64,000 bases of DNA. Origin: Yoonia vestfoldensis DSM 16212 (GTDB lineage: Bacteria; Pseudomonadota; Alphaproteobacteria; Rhodobacterales; Rhodobacteraceae). The position numbers and the translations under genes were made by a program. The stretch lies in contig NZ_KB907976.1 in NCBI RefSeq assembly GCF_000382265.1, positions 1 through 64,000 on the forward strand, given 5' to 3'. Each line of letters begins with the position of its first letter. The stretch's first letter is position 1. The notes beneath the pieces were generated by a model. It did no database searches. It was not told the origin of the DNA and was given only the letters and a program-made list of their open reading frames with translations. Of the stretch, positions 1 through 8,860 are shown piece by piece.

Positions 1-200
1 TCATCGATCAACGGCGCTTTGCGGCTGCCGCGCTCAAAAACGCCCGATGCGCCATCCAGCAGCGCACGTTTCCATTGGTTGATCATTGTTGGATGCACGC
101 CGAACCGGCTCGCCAACTCCGACACGGTCGCCTCGCCTTTCAGCGCTTCCAGCGCCACCTTCGCTTTGAACTCAGGGGCATGCTGCTTTCGTTTCGACAT
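1..200 (-). CDS. IS3-family transposase OrfA, partial (3' end outside window)
   Basis: The first 66 codons are visible. They encode a basic helix-turn-helix protein that begins MSKRKQHAPEFKAKVALEAL and continues through VSELASRFGVHPTMINQWK, the typical IS3 OrfA (HTH_Tnp_1) pattern. OrfA binds the terminal repeats and is normally fused to OrfB by programmed frameshifting to give the active transposase. The start codon ATG at 198-200 is preceded by AAGGAG at a suitable distance. Nothing visible shows inactivation, but the catalytic DDE part is not in the window. Confidence 0.85.
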   Translation of the reverse strand, partial: MSKRKQHAPEFKAKVALEALKGEATVSELASRFGVHPTMINQWKRALLDGASGVFERGSRKAPLID

Positions 201-280
201 CTTCGATCTCCTTCGTGGTGAAGATCAGCAGACAGCAAATCCGAGCTTACGTCATTGTCCAGTTTTCGGGGACCACCTCA
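1..280 (-). mobile_element. IS3-family insertion sequence, left-truncated by window edge
   Basis: The stretch holds the start of an IS3-type orfA on the minus strand and, outside it, a terminal sequence. Read on the minus strand this begins TGAGGTGGTCCCCGAAAA at base 280, the TG...CA type of end usual for IS3-family elements. About 80 bases lie between this end and the orfA start. The rest of the element, including orfB and the other inverted repeat, lies outside the window. I place the element boundary at 280 because of the terminal TGAGG motif; the target-site duplication cannot be checked. Confidence 0.75.
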
Positions 281-351
281 GGACGACGGCGACCACTGTC
301 AATGTCTGGAATTGGGTCGGTTTGGTCGACGGAACGGTGCGGGGTGCAATG

Positions 352-825
352 TCAGTCCAAGACATGGTGCTGTCCTTTCATCAAGAAAAATGGCGGCTTT
401 TGAGTAAAAATGCGCAGCCCGAGTTCAGTCAGCGCAGCGATCAAAAAGCCAAGCGGCCCGAGCATGAAGATGGCCCCAAGGATCGGTGCCTGTACCAGAC
501 GCCCCACTGCCGCGCGATCCATCCGTGCGGCCATGATCGCACCCACGAACAGATCAAAGGCAAGAAAATGGACCCAGCCCGCCAACAGAACCCAGTCATC
601 CGCCATCAGCAGCGCGACTGACTCAAGGCTGTCAAAGCCGCCGCCCGTGCCGGAAAACCGGCTGAAGACCAACGCCGCATAGATCGCCGACAAGGCCGAT
701 GGGATGATCCAGAGCGGAATGGCGCTGAACCAGCCAAATCGCCGGGGACCAAGGATCAACAAGGCCCATCCAAGCATGGCGGCGCTGCTGGCCTGAGAGA
801 ACAAGTATTCGGCTGTCATCGCCAA
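352..825 (-). CDS. ABA4-like (DUF4281) integral membrane protein
   Basis: A 157-residue, very hydrophobic protein with about four membrane segments (around residues 12-25, 33-52, 73-98 and 112-132). The pattern with LGWALLILGPRR near the N-terminus, FLAFDLFVGAIMAARM in the middle and LGPLGFLIAALTE near the end matches the ABA4-like family. The plant member takes part in neoxanthin formation; the bacterial role is not established. The gene is divergent from a TetR regulator, which may control it. Its 3' end lies about 70 bases from the IS end at 280, and the length is normal for the family, so it looks intact. Confidence 0.75.
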   Translation of the reverse strand: MAMTAEYLFSQASSAAMLGWALLILGPRRFGWFSAIPLWIIPSALSAIYAALVFSRFSGTGGGFDSLESVALLMADDWVLLAGWVHFLAFDLFVGAIMAARMDRAAVGRLVQAPILGAIFMLGPLGFLIAALTELGLRIFTQKPPFFLMKGQHHVLD

Positions 826-852
826 TATCTCCGCTGTATATTTCCAGTGTCT

Positions 853-897
853 ATTTTACTCCTGAATGCTGGCACTTGAATAGTCAACAGGTAAAAT
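853..897. promoter_or_regulatory. Inverted repeat in the divergent ABA4-like / TetR promoter region
   Basis: ATTTTAC at 853-859 and its exact reverse complement GTAAAAT at 891-897 flank the centre of the intergenic region between the membrane-protein gene and the TetR gene. TetR-family regulators commonly bind inverted repeats between themselves and a divergent target. The 31-base spacing is wide for a single dimer, so the arms may instead be two half-sites or parts of two promoters. Confidence 0.3.
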
Positions 898-929
898 TTA
901 CGCTGGTAAGATGAAGGGGGTGGGTTCTA

Positions 930-1535
930 GTGAAAAATCAAAAGAAAAGTTACCATTACGGCGACCTGAAGCCGGCCTTGATCAAAGCAGGACTTGATAT
1001 TCTGGAACAGGACGGACTTGAAAACCTGTCATTGCGGGCGATTGCCGCGCGCGTCGGCGTCAGCCACACCGCACCGAAGAATCACTTTGACAGCTTCGAC
1101 GGGCTTCTCGCCGCAATTGCGACCGAAGGCTTCCGGCGGCACGCGGCCGAAATGCAGCGCGGCGTCGAAGGTTTACCCCCCGGAAGGGACCGGATGCGCG
1201 CGGCTGCCGCAGGCTACGTCCGGTTTGCCCAACAGAACCCGGCGTTGTTTCGGCTGATGTTTTCACCAAAACTTCGGGATCAGGCCGATCCCGATCTCGC
1301 GGCCGCAGGTGCGCAGAGCTATGGCGTCTTGCGCAGCGTCGCGGCCGGTCTTGAGTGGCCGCGCCCGGCGCCGGGCTTTGGCCCGGAGATGGAAAACCTG
1401 CGCACCGAGATGATGCTCTGGACCATCGTGCATGGCTACGCCTGGCTGCTGATCGAAGGGCGCGGTCCGCGCAAGGCGGATGGTACGCCGATACTTGATA
1501 TTCTTGACGTGATGCCCGATTTTGATGTGCCCTAA
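930..1535 (+). CDS. TetR/AcrR-family transcriptional regulator
   Basis: A 201-residue protein with an N-terminal TetR DNA-binding domain: LSLRAIAARVGVSHTAPKNHF (split here as LSLRAIAARVGVSHT then APKNHF) forms the helix-turn-helix at about residues 31-52. The C-terminal half carries the WxxVHGYAWLLIEG type of ligand-binding segment (WHG-type C-terminal domain) near residue 170. The start is GTG at 930 with AAGGGGG a few bases upstream. It is divergent from the ABA4-like gene, its most likely target. Its stop codon overlaps the stop of the convergent SnoaL gene in the tetranucleotide CTAA. Confidence 0.85.
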   Translation: MKNQKKSYHYGDLKPALIKAGLDILEQDGLENLSLRAIAARVGVSHTAPKNHFDSFDGLLAAIATEGFRRHAAEMQRGVEGLPPGRDRMRAAAAGYVRFAQQNPALFRLMFSPKLRDQADPDLAAAGAQSYGVLRSVAAGLEWPRPAPGFGPEMENLRTEMMLWTIVHGYAWLLIEGRGPRKADGTPILDILDVMPDFDVP

Positions 1536-2518
1536 CCGGAAATGCCGGCCAATACGTCGATCCCCTGCATCTTGAGGAAATGCAGCATGTCGATGAAAAT
1601 CCAGTTCTCGGCCAGTTTGTCGCCATCGCGCCGATAGATATCGACCACGCGCATATCCGCCCTTGGCCCCGCAGGCAGGCCCATAAACCCACCCGTGGGC
1701 GTCAGCGACAGATTGGGCCACCCGAAAAAGCCGCCCAGAGTGCCTTCGGCCAGACGGGCGACGTGCCCGTTGAAGGCCCTGTCCTTCAGCAGAGTGCGAA
1801 ACGGGCGCTGATGCTGTTCGATATAACGCGCGATCGTATAGGTCGCGCCGATCCCCTCAGGTCCCCACCAGAGCATGTCGTCGTGCCAGCATTCGGCCAT
1901 CTCGGCCTCGGGGGACGGATAGGTCTTGCTTGCGTTGATCGCGCCGATCATCCGGCAGATCAGGTCGAGCGTCTGCGCCCCCTCGGAAACGGGCTGGTCG
2001 GCATAGAGCAAACCGTCATGCGTCATCGGGCCGGGCTGCACCAGATGCGCGGCGGTCTGGTTCGGAAAGACCGTATGCCCGGCCTGCCGCAGCAGATGCA
2101 GCAGATCGCAGAAAAACGCGGTTTCGACAATCCGCCCGTCTTGGACACGGTGAAACTCGGCATAGCGTAGCATGACGATCCGCCGGGTTGGCTGGATGCC
2201 CAGAAACGGCGCGTCGAACAGTGCCATCAAATGCCCCATCGACACGACCCAGACCGAGGTGAAATCGTCGATCTGGTTGCGCCCGGCAAAGAAGACGTCC
2301 TCACGCCGCTGCACATGGGCCATGGCCCGCAGGAACGGTTGCCAGAACGTCTGCGCCACAGCCTCTGCCGCGGTCTGCTCGTGGAACGGATGCATTCCGC
2401 GCCAATGCCAGTCCGGCGCGGTGTGCTGTGCCAGTGCCGCGCCGATCGTATCGACGGTCGCGGCAGATTGGCTGGCGTGATGGGCCCGTACAACGGCCTT
2501 TTCGGTCCCGAAAGTCAT
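1532..2518 (-). CDS. Two-domain SnoaL/NTF2-like protein (ester cyclase-like)
   Basis: A 328-residue protein made of two NTF2-fold halves, roughly residues 25-165 and 180-320. Each half ends in the pattern RxxDG(R/D)(I/K)xExxxFxDxLHxL, seen as VQDGRIVETAFFCDLLHLL and RDGDKLAENWIFIDMLHFL. The family includes polyketide cyclases, hydrolases, dehydratases and small isomerases, so the reaction cannot be named. It is the last gene of the minus-strand ABC importer operon, 7 bases after the permease gene, with AAGGA before the ATG. Two more SnoaL-type proteins are coded on the opposite strand at 8357 and 10640, which ties this gene to the same pathway. Confidence 0.75.
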   Translation of the reverse strand: MTFGTEKAVVRAHHASQSAATVDTIGAALAQHTAPDWHWRGMHPFHEQTAAEAVAQTFWQPFLRAMAHVQRREDVFFAGRNQIDDFTSVWVVSMGHLMALFDAPFLGIQPTRRIVMLRYAEFHRVQDGRIVETAFFCDLLHLLRQAGHTVFPNQTAAHLVQPGPMTHDGLLYADQPVSEGAQTLDLICRMIGAINASKTYPSPEAEMAECWHDDMLWWGPEGIGATYTIARYIEQHQRPFRTLLKDRAFNGHVARLAEGTLGGFFGWPNLSLTPTGGFMGLPAGPRADMRVVDIYRRDGDKLAENWIFIDMLHFLKMQGIDVLAGISG

Positions 2519-2525
2519 GTTTGTC

Positions 2526-3404
2526 TTATCCTTTGACTGCGCCCGACGTCAGCCCCGACACGATCTGACGCTGAAAGAACAGGATGAGCACGAACAAGGG
2601 TGCAGTCGCCGACACGACCGCTGCGACCGCGAACATGACATTGCCTTCCTGTTGCGTCGATCCAAGGAACGACGCGATCTTCGGGATCATCGTCTGGTTT
2701 TGCTGGGACAGCAGCATCGCCGTGACCGCAAAATCGTTGTAGGCCAACAGAAAGCTGAACAGCCCTGTCGTGATGACGCCCGGCCACATCACAGGCACGA
2801 TCACATGCCGGAATGCCTGAAACCGGGTGCAGCCATCGACCATCGCGCTTTCGTCCAGGTCTTTGGGAATGTTGAGAAAGAAGGAATGCAACATCCAGAG
2901 CGTGAACGGCTGGTTGATGGCCACCAACACGATGATCGCCGTCGGCAGATGCCCCCAGACGTTCCATTCGAAGAACGGCAGCAGATACCCCGACACCAGC
3001 GTGATATGTGGCATGGCCCGAAACACCAGCGCAATCATCAAGAGCCAGAACGTATAGCGGAACCCCGACCGCGCGAGCGCGTAACCGCCCAGCGTTCCCA
3101 AGGTCAGTGAAATGACCACGACACTGACGACCACGATCATTGTGTTCAATGCCGCCCGCCAGAATTCCTCTTGTATCCATGCGCCTTCATACCCCTGGCC
3201 GGTAAATGCCGCACCGGTTTGCTCGGTGGTGAACGTCCCCGTCCATGCGTTGCGCCAATCTGCGAGGCTGAAGAAATCAGCCTGCACCTTGAACGACCCC
3301 CAGAGCGTCCAGAGGAATGGAAACGCCGCGACCACGACCCATAGCAGGACCAGCGCCGTCGAGATGCCGACAAGCAAAGGCGAACGTCTTTGTGCTGCGG
3401 CCAT
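2526..3404 (-). CDS. Carbohydrate-type ABC transporter permease (MalG/UgpE-like)
   Basis: A 292-residue inner-membrane protein with six predicted membrane segments. The cytoplasmic EAA loop is visible as ESAMVDGCTRFQAFRHVIVP around residues 195-215, followed by P(V)xxPG; this loop contacts the ATPase. Size and layout fit the CUT1 family, which imports oligosaccharides, polyols or glycerophosphodiesters. It follows the partner permease by 3 bases and is followed by a SnoaL-like gene. The transported compound is unknown; context suggests the substrate of the catabolic operon that runs rightward from 5960. Confidence 0.9.
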   Translation of the reverse strand: MAAAQRRSPLLVGISTALVLLWVVVAAFPFLWTLWGSFKVQADFFSLADWRNAWTGTFTTEQTGAAFTGQGYEGAWIQEEFWRAALNTMIVVVSVVVISLTLGTLGGYALARSGFRYTFWLLMIALVFRAMPHITLVSGYLLPFFEWNVWGHLPTAIIVLVAINQPFTLWMLHSFFLNIPKDLDESAMVDGCTRFQAFRHVIVPVMWPGVITTGLFSFLLAYNDFAVTAMLLSQQNQTMIPKIASFLGSTQQEGNVMFAVAAVVSATAPLFVLILFFQRQIVSGLTSGAVKG

Positions 3405-3407
3405 GGA

Positions 3408-4436
3408 TCAGGTCCTTTTGCGGTTGAAATCGCGCCATGTGCGGATCAGCACCGGCGTCAGCAGCACCACGATACCAAAGATCGTCAGCATCGACGTCGT
3501 CGCTGCCGCGCCGAACTGTGCCGCATCACCACGCAGATAGTTGTAGATATTGTAGCTGAGTGACGTAGCATTGGCCTGCGCCTGAAAGCCGACGATCGGT
3601 TCGAAAACCCGGAAATTGTCCATCAGCTGCATCAACGTGATAAAGACGGCCAGCGGCATCAGATGCGGAATGACAACATAGCGGACGCGCTGCCAGCGGC
3701 TTGCACCATCGATCATCGCGGCTTCCATGGGTTCTTCGGGGACAGTTTGCAGACCCGCGTAAAAGACGATGAACGCGAAAGGTGCCGATGACCACACGCC
3801 GTAGACCATCAGCATGATCCACGTCAGCACCGGCGACGCCTTGAGAGACAGGTCAGGATCACCCATCAGAATTTGCAGGCTCGACCCCAGCACGCCGCGA
3901 CTGTCGACCATCCAGAACAGGATCAGCGACCCGATCAATGGCGTCACGATCATGGGCAGGAGCGAGACAAAGATCGTCGGCCCCCGAAACAGGCGCGGAA
4001 GGGAATTGACGCCCAGCGCGATCGCCAGACCCAGCACGATCACCAGCGGCGTCACGACAAAAGTGAAGGTCAGCGTGAAAGCCAGCGCGCGCCAGAATGG
4101 CAGGGTCATCGCGCGGCGTGCAAAATCGGCAAAGCTATCTGACCGCTCCCACATGCTGCGCAATTCGGCCACAGCAAGATGGTTGCGGTCAAGATAGTTG
4201 CTGACACCGGCAAATCGCCCCAGAGGCTGGTTTTCGCGTAACTCTGCCGTGGCTTCGCGATCGACGATGGTTTCTTCGGCACAGCCGAACGGGCCGCAGT
4301 TTTCGACCACACGCAGCACCTGTTCGTGTTCGACGTGCAGCGACTGGATGAACACCGACCCCACCGGCAAGGCGATGAAGAGGATCATCGCCGACAGCGA
4401 CGGCAGGATGAACCAAAAGAATGTGCGGTGTTTCAT
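3408..4436 (-). CDS. Carbohydrate-type ABC transporter permease (MalF/UgpA-like)
   Basis: A 342-residue permease with an N-terminal membrane segment, a periplasmic stretch of about 90 residues that contains CGPFGC (two cysteines), then five more membrane segments. The EAA motif is EAAMIDGASRWQRVRYVVIP near residue 245. I choose ATG at 4434-4436, which has GGAG 8 bases upstream, over a TTG one codon earlier. It pairs with the MalG-like permease just downstream. The enlarged periplasmic loop between the first two membrane segments is also seen in MalF-type subunits. Confidence 0.9.
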   Translation of the reverse strand: MKHRTFFWFILPSLSAMILFIALPVGSVFIQSLHVEHEQVLRVVENCGPFGCAEETIVDREATAELRENQPLGRFAGVSNYLDRNHLAVAELRSMWERSDSFADFARRAMTLPFWRALAFTLTFTFVVTPLVIVLGLAIALGVNSLPRLFRGPTIFVSLLPMIVTPLIGSLILFWMVDSRGVLGSSLQILMGDPDLSLKASPVLTWIMLMVYGVWSSAPFAFIVFYAGLQTVPEEPMEAAMIDGASRWQRVRYVVIPHLMPLAVFITLMQLMDNFRVFEPIVGFQAQANATSLSYNIYNYLRGDAAQFGAAATTSMLTIFGIVVLLTPVLIRTWRDFNRKRT

Positions 4437-4463
4437 CAATCATGCTCCTGCGGCTGAAAAGGT

Positions 4464-4491
4464 GCCGGGCGGGCGATCTTGACCGCCCGGC
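4464..4491 (-). promoter_or_regulatory. Intercistronic stem-loop after the solute-binding-protein gene
   Basis: GCCGGGCGG at 4464-4472 pairs perfectly with CCGCCCGGC at 4483-4491 across a 10-base loop. It lies between the binding-protein stop and the first permease start. In many binding-protein-dependent operons such hairpins protect the upstream message and lower expression of the permeases. No T-run follows, so full termination is unlikely. Confidence 0.55.
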
Positions 4492-4499
4492 GCGCAGGA

Positions 4500-5729
4500 T
4501 CAGTTCAGAAAGCCCTGTGTGCGTGCAGCGGTTTCATAGGCCGCTTCGATGGTTTCAAGAGTTTCTTGCGCGCTTGCAGAGCCTTGCAGGTAGGCCGCAA
4601 GATTTTCACCCAGCGCCGTATGCATCAGCCCCATGTAGGGTTGCATCGGATAAGGCGCCGCGCCGGCCTGAGCACTGGCCACCACACCGGCCGATGCCGG
4701 GGTGGGTTCATAGCCATCAGCCAGCCACACGGCCAGCGCGGAATTCGCTGCGATACGTTCCGGGGTGAGGCCGTTGAGCATGGCGAGGAAACTGGCCTCG
4801 GCATCCTCGTCAGACGTATTCGCGGCAATGGTGAAACCGTCCCACCACAATGTCGTTGCAGGGCGCGTCTGCCCTTCGACATAGGGCGCTGCAGCCAGCA
4901 CGGTGGATTCGACAATCTCGGGGGTCGAATTCTCGCCTGCGAGGATACCCGCACCGCGCGATCCCCACAGCATCATGATACCCACCTCGCCCGCTTCCCA
5001 AAGCGCCTGTACGGAGTTCGATCCGAAGGTCAGGTAGTCGGGATTGGAATAGGATGTCAGCGCCTTCAGCGTCTCGAGCGTAGCGATACCCGCGTCGTTG
5101 TTGATGGCAGGTGCCGCTGATCCGGGTTCGAAGAAAGCACGGCCATGACCCAGGTAAAGGTTCACGAATTCCTGCGCCAGATCCCAGCCCGCGCCGGACA
5201 CGATGGCGACGGGATATTCCATGATACCCTGTGACCGGATCGCCTCTGCGGCGGCCAGCACATCGGCTGTCGTCTGGGGCGCATCGACACCGGCCTGTTC
5301 AAGAATGTCGGACCGATAGAACATGTGCTGGGCGTTCGCCATGAAGGCCACGGCCATGATCTGCCCCTCGATACGGACCAGCTGGGTCGGATCAAGGCTT
5401 GCGCCATGTTCCGCGACAAGATCATCCAGCGGCCGGATCAGACCCTCGTTCAAAAGCGGGACGATCGACCCGTTTGCAACGACTGCAACACTGTATTGCG
5501 ACGGATTGGCGGTCAGCGCGGCCACCTGAAGGTCCCGGTGGTCGCTGGTCAGGTTGGCGGTCACGTTCGGACCCTCACAGGCACTTGCACCTGCGACAAC
5601 GGCTTGCAGAGCCGGAAAGTCGTTGCCGAGGATCGACACATTGCCTGTCCCGCAATCGGCCAATGCCGCGCCCGCCCCGCCGACAGCGAGAACGGAGGCA
5701 CAAATCGTCGTTCTGAAAGCTTTGGTCAT
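4500..5729 (-). CDS. Extracellular solute-binding protein, CUT1 ABC importer
   Basis: A 409-residue periplasmic protein with a signal peptide (MTKAFRTTICASVLAVGGAG then ALA, cleavage near residue 24). The body shows family 1 binding-protein features: VAFMANAQHMFYRSDILEQAG, a tryptophan-rich hinge near LWWDGFTIAANT and repeated surface alpha helices. The start ATG at 5727-5729 has GGGAG 7 bases upstream; an upstream in-frame codon would place a non-signal leader before the signal peptide. It is the first gene of the minus-strand importer operon and is divergent from the ATPase gene. The ligand cannot be named from sequence. Confidence 0.88.
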   Translation of the reverse strand: MTKAFRTTICASVLAVGGAGAALADCGTGNVSILGNDFPALQAVVAGASACEGPNVTANLTSDHRDLQVAALTANPSQYSVAVVANGSIVPLLNEGLIRPLDDLVAEHGASLDPTQLVRIEGQIMAVAFMANAQHMFYRSDILEQAGVDAPQTTADVLAAAEAIRSQGIMEYPVAIVSGAGWDLAQEFVNLYLGHGRAFFEPGSAAPAINNDAGIATLETLKALTSYSNPDYLTFGSNSVQALWEAGEVGIMMLWGSRGAGILAGENSTPEIVESTVLAAAPYVEGQTRPATTLWWDGFTIAANTSDEDAEASFLAMLNGLTPERIAANSALAVWLADGYEPTPASAGVVASAQAGAAPYPMQPYMGLMHTALGENLAAYLQGSASAQETLETIEAAYETAARTQGFLN

Positions 5730-5796
5730 TGTTTTCTCCCTGTTACCCGCTGCGGCGGGATTGGTTGCAAACAGGCAAATGACCGAGATTCGCTGC

Positions 5797-5810
5797 TGCA
5801 TACGAATTCA
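5797..5810. promoter_or_regulatory. Candidate regulator operator, copy A
   Basis: TGCATACGAATTCA at 5797-5810 recurs with two changes as TGCATACATATTCA at 5918-5931. Copy A lies 68 bases upstream of the binding-protein start, and an adjacent CGAAT-TC-ATTCG palindrome covers 5803-5814. The two copies sit near the two divergent promoters of the importer and catabolic operon, where the LacI-family regulator coded at 9621 would be expected to act. Confidence 0.4.
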
Positions 5811-5917
5811 TTCGATCACATAATCGCAGCAAAAAAAACAACTTTTATTGGCAAGAACGTTCACATGACGCCCATATTTTAATCTTGTATGGCGCGATAA
5901 TGACTGCCATCGTATGT

Positions 5918-5931
5918 TGCATACATATTCA
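5918..5931. promoter_or_regulatory. Candidate regulator operator, copy B
   Basis: TGCATACATATTCA, 12 of 14 bases identical to copy A at 5797. It overlaps a GTATG-TTG-CATAC inverted repeat at 5912-5924 and ends 28 bases before the ATPase start codon. This position would allow repression of the rightward operon. The assignment to the LacI regulator in this operon is inference. Confidence 0.4.
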
Positions 5932-5959
5932 CTTCACCGACTCAACCGGGAGGGATGCG

Positions 5960-7024
5960 ATGGCCCAGATCGAACTGCGCGATATCTCCAAACGGTGGGG
6001 CACCTTCGTCGGGGTCCATAAGTTCGACCTGACGATCGCGGATCGGGAGTTTCTGGTGCTGCTGGGTCCGTCAGGCTGCGGCAAGACGACGACGATGCGC
6101 ATGATCGCAGGACTCGAGGATATCTCGGAAGGCGAGGTTTTGATCGACGGACGCCGCGTCAACGATCTTGACCCCAAGGACCGCGACATCGCGATGGTGT
6201 TCCAGTCTTACGCGCTTTATCCGAACATGAATGTCTACGACAACATCCGCTTTCCGCTGAAGGTGCGCGGCGTGCCTGCTGCCGACCACGATGCCAAGGT
6301 GATGCGCGCCGCCGAGATGGTGGAACTTGTGCCGTTCCTCAAACGTCGCCCGGCGGAACTGTCAGGCGGGCAGCGGCAGCGGGTCGCGCTCGCCAGGGCG
6401 ATCGTGCGCGAACCCAACCTGTTCTTGATGGATGAACCGCTGTCCAATCTGGATGCCAAGCTGCGCGTGTCGACGCGCGCGCAGATCAAGCACCTGAGCC
6501 ATGAACTTGGTGTGACCACGATCTACGTCACCCACGACCAGATCGAGGCGATGACGCTTGCCGACCGCGTGGTCGTCATGAACGCAGGTGTCGTCCAGCA
6601 GGTCGGTACGCCCACGGATATCTACGACTGGCCCGCGAATACCTTTGTTGCCAGCTTTATCGGCACACCCGCGATGAACCTGATGGAAGGCCGCATCGAC
6701 GACGGCGTCTTTACCGGCGAGAACGTCACGATTGCTGGCATTGCGGCACCCGATGGGCCTGTCACGCTTGGTTTTCGGGCCGAGGATGCGCAGATGGTGC
6801 CCACCGGCGGCCAGATCAACGGACAGGTCTATTCGCTGGAACTTTTGGGCGACGCGACCATGGCGACGGTCCGCGCGGGCGGTGCGATCGTCTCGATCAA
6901 GTGCAGCAAGGATTTCCGTGCCGCGATAGGTGCGGATTTCGCAGCACAGATCCCGCTGTCGGCCGTGCATCTTTTCGACGCGGCAAGCGGCCTGCGGATC
7001 GGACATTCCAGCCCGTCGCATTGA
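5960..7024 (+). CDS. Sugar-type ABC transporter ATP-binding protein (MalK/UgpC-like)
   Basis: A 354-residue ATPase of the CUT1 importer. Walker [10 protein letters not shown] is at residues 36-44, the signature [14 protein letters not shown] starts at 134, Walker [13 protein letters not shown] is at 154-165 and the switch histidine is in YVTHD near 195. The C-terminal 120 residues form the TOBE/regulatory domain typical of MalK and UgpC. The start ATG at 5960 follows GGAGGGATGCG. It is divergent from the binding protein and permeases and opens the rightward catabolic operon, so the importer genes are split between two transcripts. Confidence 0.93.
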   Translation: MAQIELRDISKRWGTFVGVHKFDLTIADREFLVLLGPSGCGKTTTMRMIAGLEDISEGEVLIDGRRVNDLDPKDRDIAMVFQSYALYPNMNVYDNIRFPLKVRGVPAADHDAKVMRAAEMVELVPFLKRRPAELSGGQRQRVALARAIVREPNLFLMDEPLSNLDAKLRVSTRAQIKHLSHELGVTTIYVTHDQIEAMTLADRVVVMNAGVVQQVGTPTDIYDWPANTFVASFIGTPAMNLMEGRIDDGVFTGENVTIAGIAAPDGPVTLGFRAEDAQMVPTGGQINGQVYSLELLGDATMATVRAGGAIVSIKCSKDFRAAIGADFAAQIPLSAVHLFDAASGLRIGHSSPSH

Positions 7025-7049
7025 TAGCATCCCGCGAAAGAACCACAGA

Positions 7050-8360
7050 ATGACAGTCACTTACCTGAAAACCGCCAAGCCGGAAGCAGAACGCGCCGAA
7101 GATGACGCCGTTGTGCGACGCACAGTGGAACAGACGCTGACGGATATCGAGACGCGCGGCGATGCCGCCATCGCCGATCTAAGCCTGAAATTCGACCGTG
7201 TCAGCCGCCCGTCATTTCGCCTGACCCCGTCCGAGGTCGAAGCGGCGATCCAGCAGGTCGCGCCGCGCGACATGGAGGACATCCGCTTTGCGCAGACCCA
7301 GATCCGCCGGTTCGCGCAGGAACAACGCGCCTCCTTGCGCGACATCGAGGTCGAAACGCTGCCCGGCGTGATCCTTGGCCACAAGAACATCCCGGTGCAG
7401 TCTGTTGGCTGCTATGTGCCCGGCGGCAAGTTTCCCATGGTCGCCAGCGCGCATATGTCGGTGTTGACCGCGCAGGTCGCGGGCGTGCCGCGCATCGTGG
7501 CATCGGCACCCCCCGTCAACGGCGCGCCGCATCCTGCCATCGTTGCCGCCATGCATCTGGGTGGCGCGCATGAGATTTACCTGCTCGGAGGCATGCAGGC
7601 GGTGGGTGCCATGGCAATCGGCACACCGACAATCGACCCTGTCCATATGCTCGTCGGGCCGGGGAACGCCTTTGTTGCCGAAGCCAAGCGCCAGCTTTTC
7701 GGCAGGGTCGGGATCGATCTGTTTGCCGGCCCGACCGAAACGATGCTGATCGTCGACGACACCGTCGATGCAGAGCTTTGCGCCACCGACCTGCTGGGGC
7801 AGGCAGAGCATGGCTATAACAGTCCGGCCTGCCTGATCACGACATCACGCAAGCTGGCCGAATGGACCCTGATCGAAATCGACCGCCTGCTGAATATCCT
7901 GCCGACACGCGACACCGCCGCTGTCAGTTGGCGCGACTATGGCGAGGTGATCCTGTGTGATACGCATGACGAAATGCTGGCCGTCGCCAATGACATGGCC
8001 TACGAACATGTGCAGGTGATGACAGACCGTGACGATTGGTATCTCGAAAAGATGCACAGCTATGGCGCCCTGTTTCTTGGACCCCGCACGAATGTCGCAA
8101 ATGGCGACAAGGTGATCGGCACCAACCATACGCTGCCCACGCGCAAGGCGGGGCGGTATACAGGCGGGCTTTGGGTCGGCAAGTTTCTCAAGACACACAG
8201 CTATCAGCGGGTGACGACCGACGCCGCTGCAGCGATGATCGGCGAACATGGCAGCAGGCTTTGCATGCTCGAAGGCTTTGTCGGCCATGCCGAGCAATGC
8301 AACATCCGTGTCCGTCGCTATGGCGGACGCAACGTGCCATACGGGGTGGCCGCAGAGTGA
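7050..8360 (+). CDS. Histidinol dehydrogenase-like NAD-dependent alcohol dehydrogenase
   Basis: A 436-residue member of the histidinol dehydrogenase superfamily. Catalytic and zinc positions known from E. coli HisD appear kept: Q and H in [11 protein letters not shown], the Glu-His pair in AYEHVQV, Asp in [14 protein letters not shown] and His in FVGHAEQ. There is no histidine operon here; the gene stands in a catabolic cluster with a sugar-type importer. The closest characterised catabolic relative I can name is HpsN, sulfopropanediol 3-dehydrogenase of roseobacters, and databases often give that name to such proteins. The true substrate may be another polyol-like compound oxidised to a carboxylate. 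The stop overlaps the next gene's GTG start. Confidence 0.85.
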   Translation: MTVTYLKTAKPEAERAEDDAVVRRTVEQTLTDIETRGDAAIADLSLKFDRVSRPSFRLTPSEVEAAIQQVAPRDMEDIRFAQTQIRRFAQEQRASLRDIEVETLPGVILGHKNIPVQSVGCYVPGGKFPMVASAHMSVLTAQVAGVPRIVASAPPVNGAPHPAIVAAMHLGGAHEIYLLGGMQAVGAMAIGTPTIDPVHMLVGPGNAFVAEAKRQLFGRVGIDLFAGPTETMLIVDDTVDAELCATDLLGQAEHGYNSPACLITTSRKLAEWTLIEIDRLLNILPTRDTAAVSWRDYGEVILCDTHDEMLAVANDMAYEHVQVMTDRDDWYLEKMHSYGALFLGPRTNVANGDKVIGTNHTLPTRKAGRYTGGLWVGKFLKTHSYQRVTTDAAAAMIGEHGSRLCMLEGFVGHAEQCNIRVRRYGGRNVPYGVAAE

Positions 8361-8860
8361 GCGAGGCAGAAGACCACAGGGCGCAAAGCCGCGCATCGCT
8401 CGCGGCGGTCCAGCGGATGGAAGACGCGCTGGGCCGTGGTGAAACCGACATGTCACCTTATTTCACGCCGGGTTTCCTGTGGCGCGGAAACCGTGGGTCA
8501 GGGACCAAGCGCGGGGTCGATGAATTCCGCCGGAACTGGCAGCGCCCGTTGCGCGCGGCGTTCAGCGACCGGACTTACCTGACCGAAAAGATGATCGCCG
8601 ACGGGGATTGGGCGGCCTGTTTCGGACATATCGAGGCGACGCATTCCGGCACGTTCATGGGAATCGCGGCGACCGGACAGCGCGTCCGTATCCCCTATAT
8701 GGACTTCTGGCGGATCGAAGACGGGCGCATCGCCGACAATCCTGTCTTTGTCGATCTTGCCGACGTCCTTTTCCAACTGGGCCAGGACGTTTTCGGCGGC
8801 CAAGGCTGGGAGGCTTTCGACGAAGGCCGCGCTGAGCCACCGTTATTGGCGGGCACATGA
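8357..8860 (+). CDS. SnoaL-like / NTF2-fold protein, single domain
   Basis: A 167-residue protein that starts at GTG 8357, overlapping the stop of the dehydrogenase gene (GTGA). The body has the NTF2-like pattern: [13 protein letters not shown], then [19 protein letters not shown], then [20 protein letters not shown]. The RxxDGRIxxNPxFxD strand is the family hallmark also seen in the proteins coded at 1532 and 10640. SnoaL-like enzymes act as cyclases, isomerases, hydrolases or dehydratases on small substrates. Its stop overlaps the ATG of the SDR gene (ATGA), which implies translational coupling. Exact function unknown. Confidence 0.75.
   Translation: MSEAEDHRAQSRASLAAVQRMEDALGRGETDMSPYFTPGFLWRGNRGSGTKRGVDEFRRNWQRPLRAAFSDRTYLTEKMIADGDWAACFGHIEATHSGTFMGIAATGQRVRIPYMDFWRIEDGRIADNPVFVDLADVLFQLGQDVFGGQGWEAFDEGRAEPPLLAGT

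Noticed and set aside
7050-8360. True histidinol dehydrogenase (hisD) of histidine biosynthesis
   Set aside because: Active-site residues are shared, but no other his gene is near and the gene is locked into a catabolic, LacI-regulated operon with an importer.
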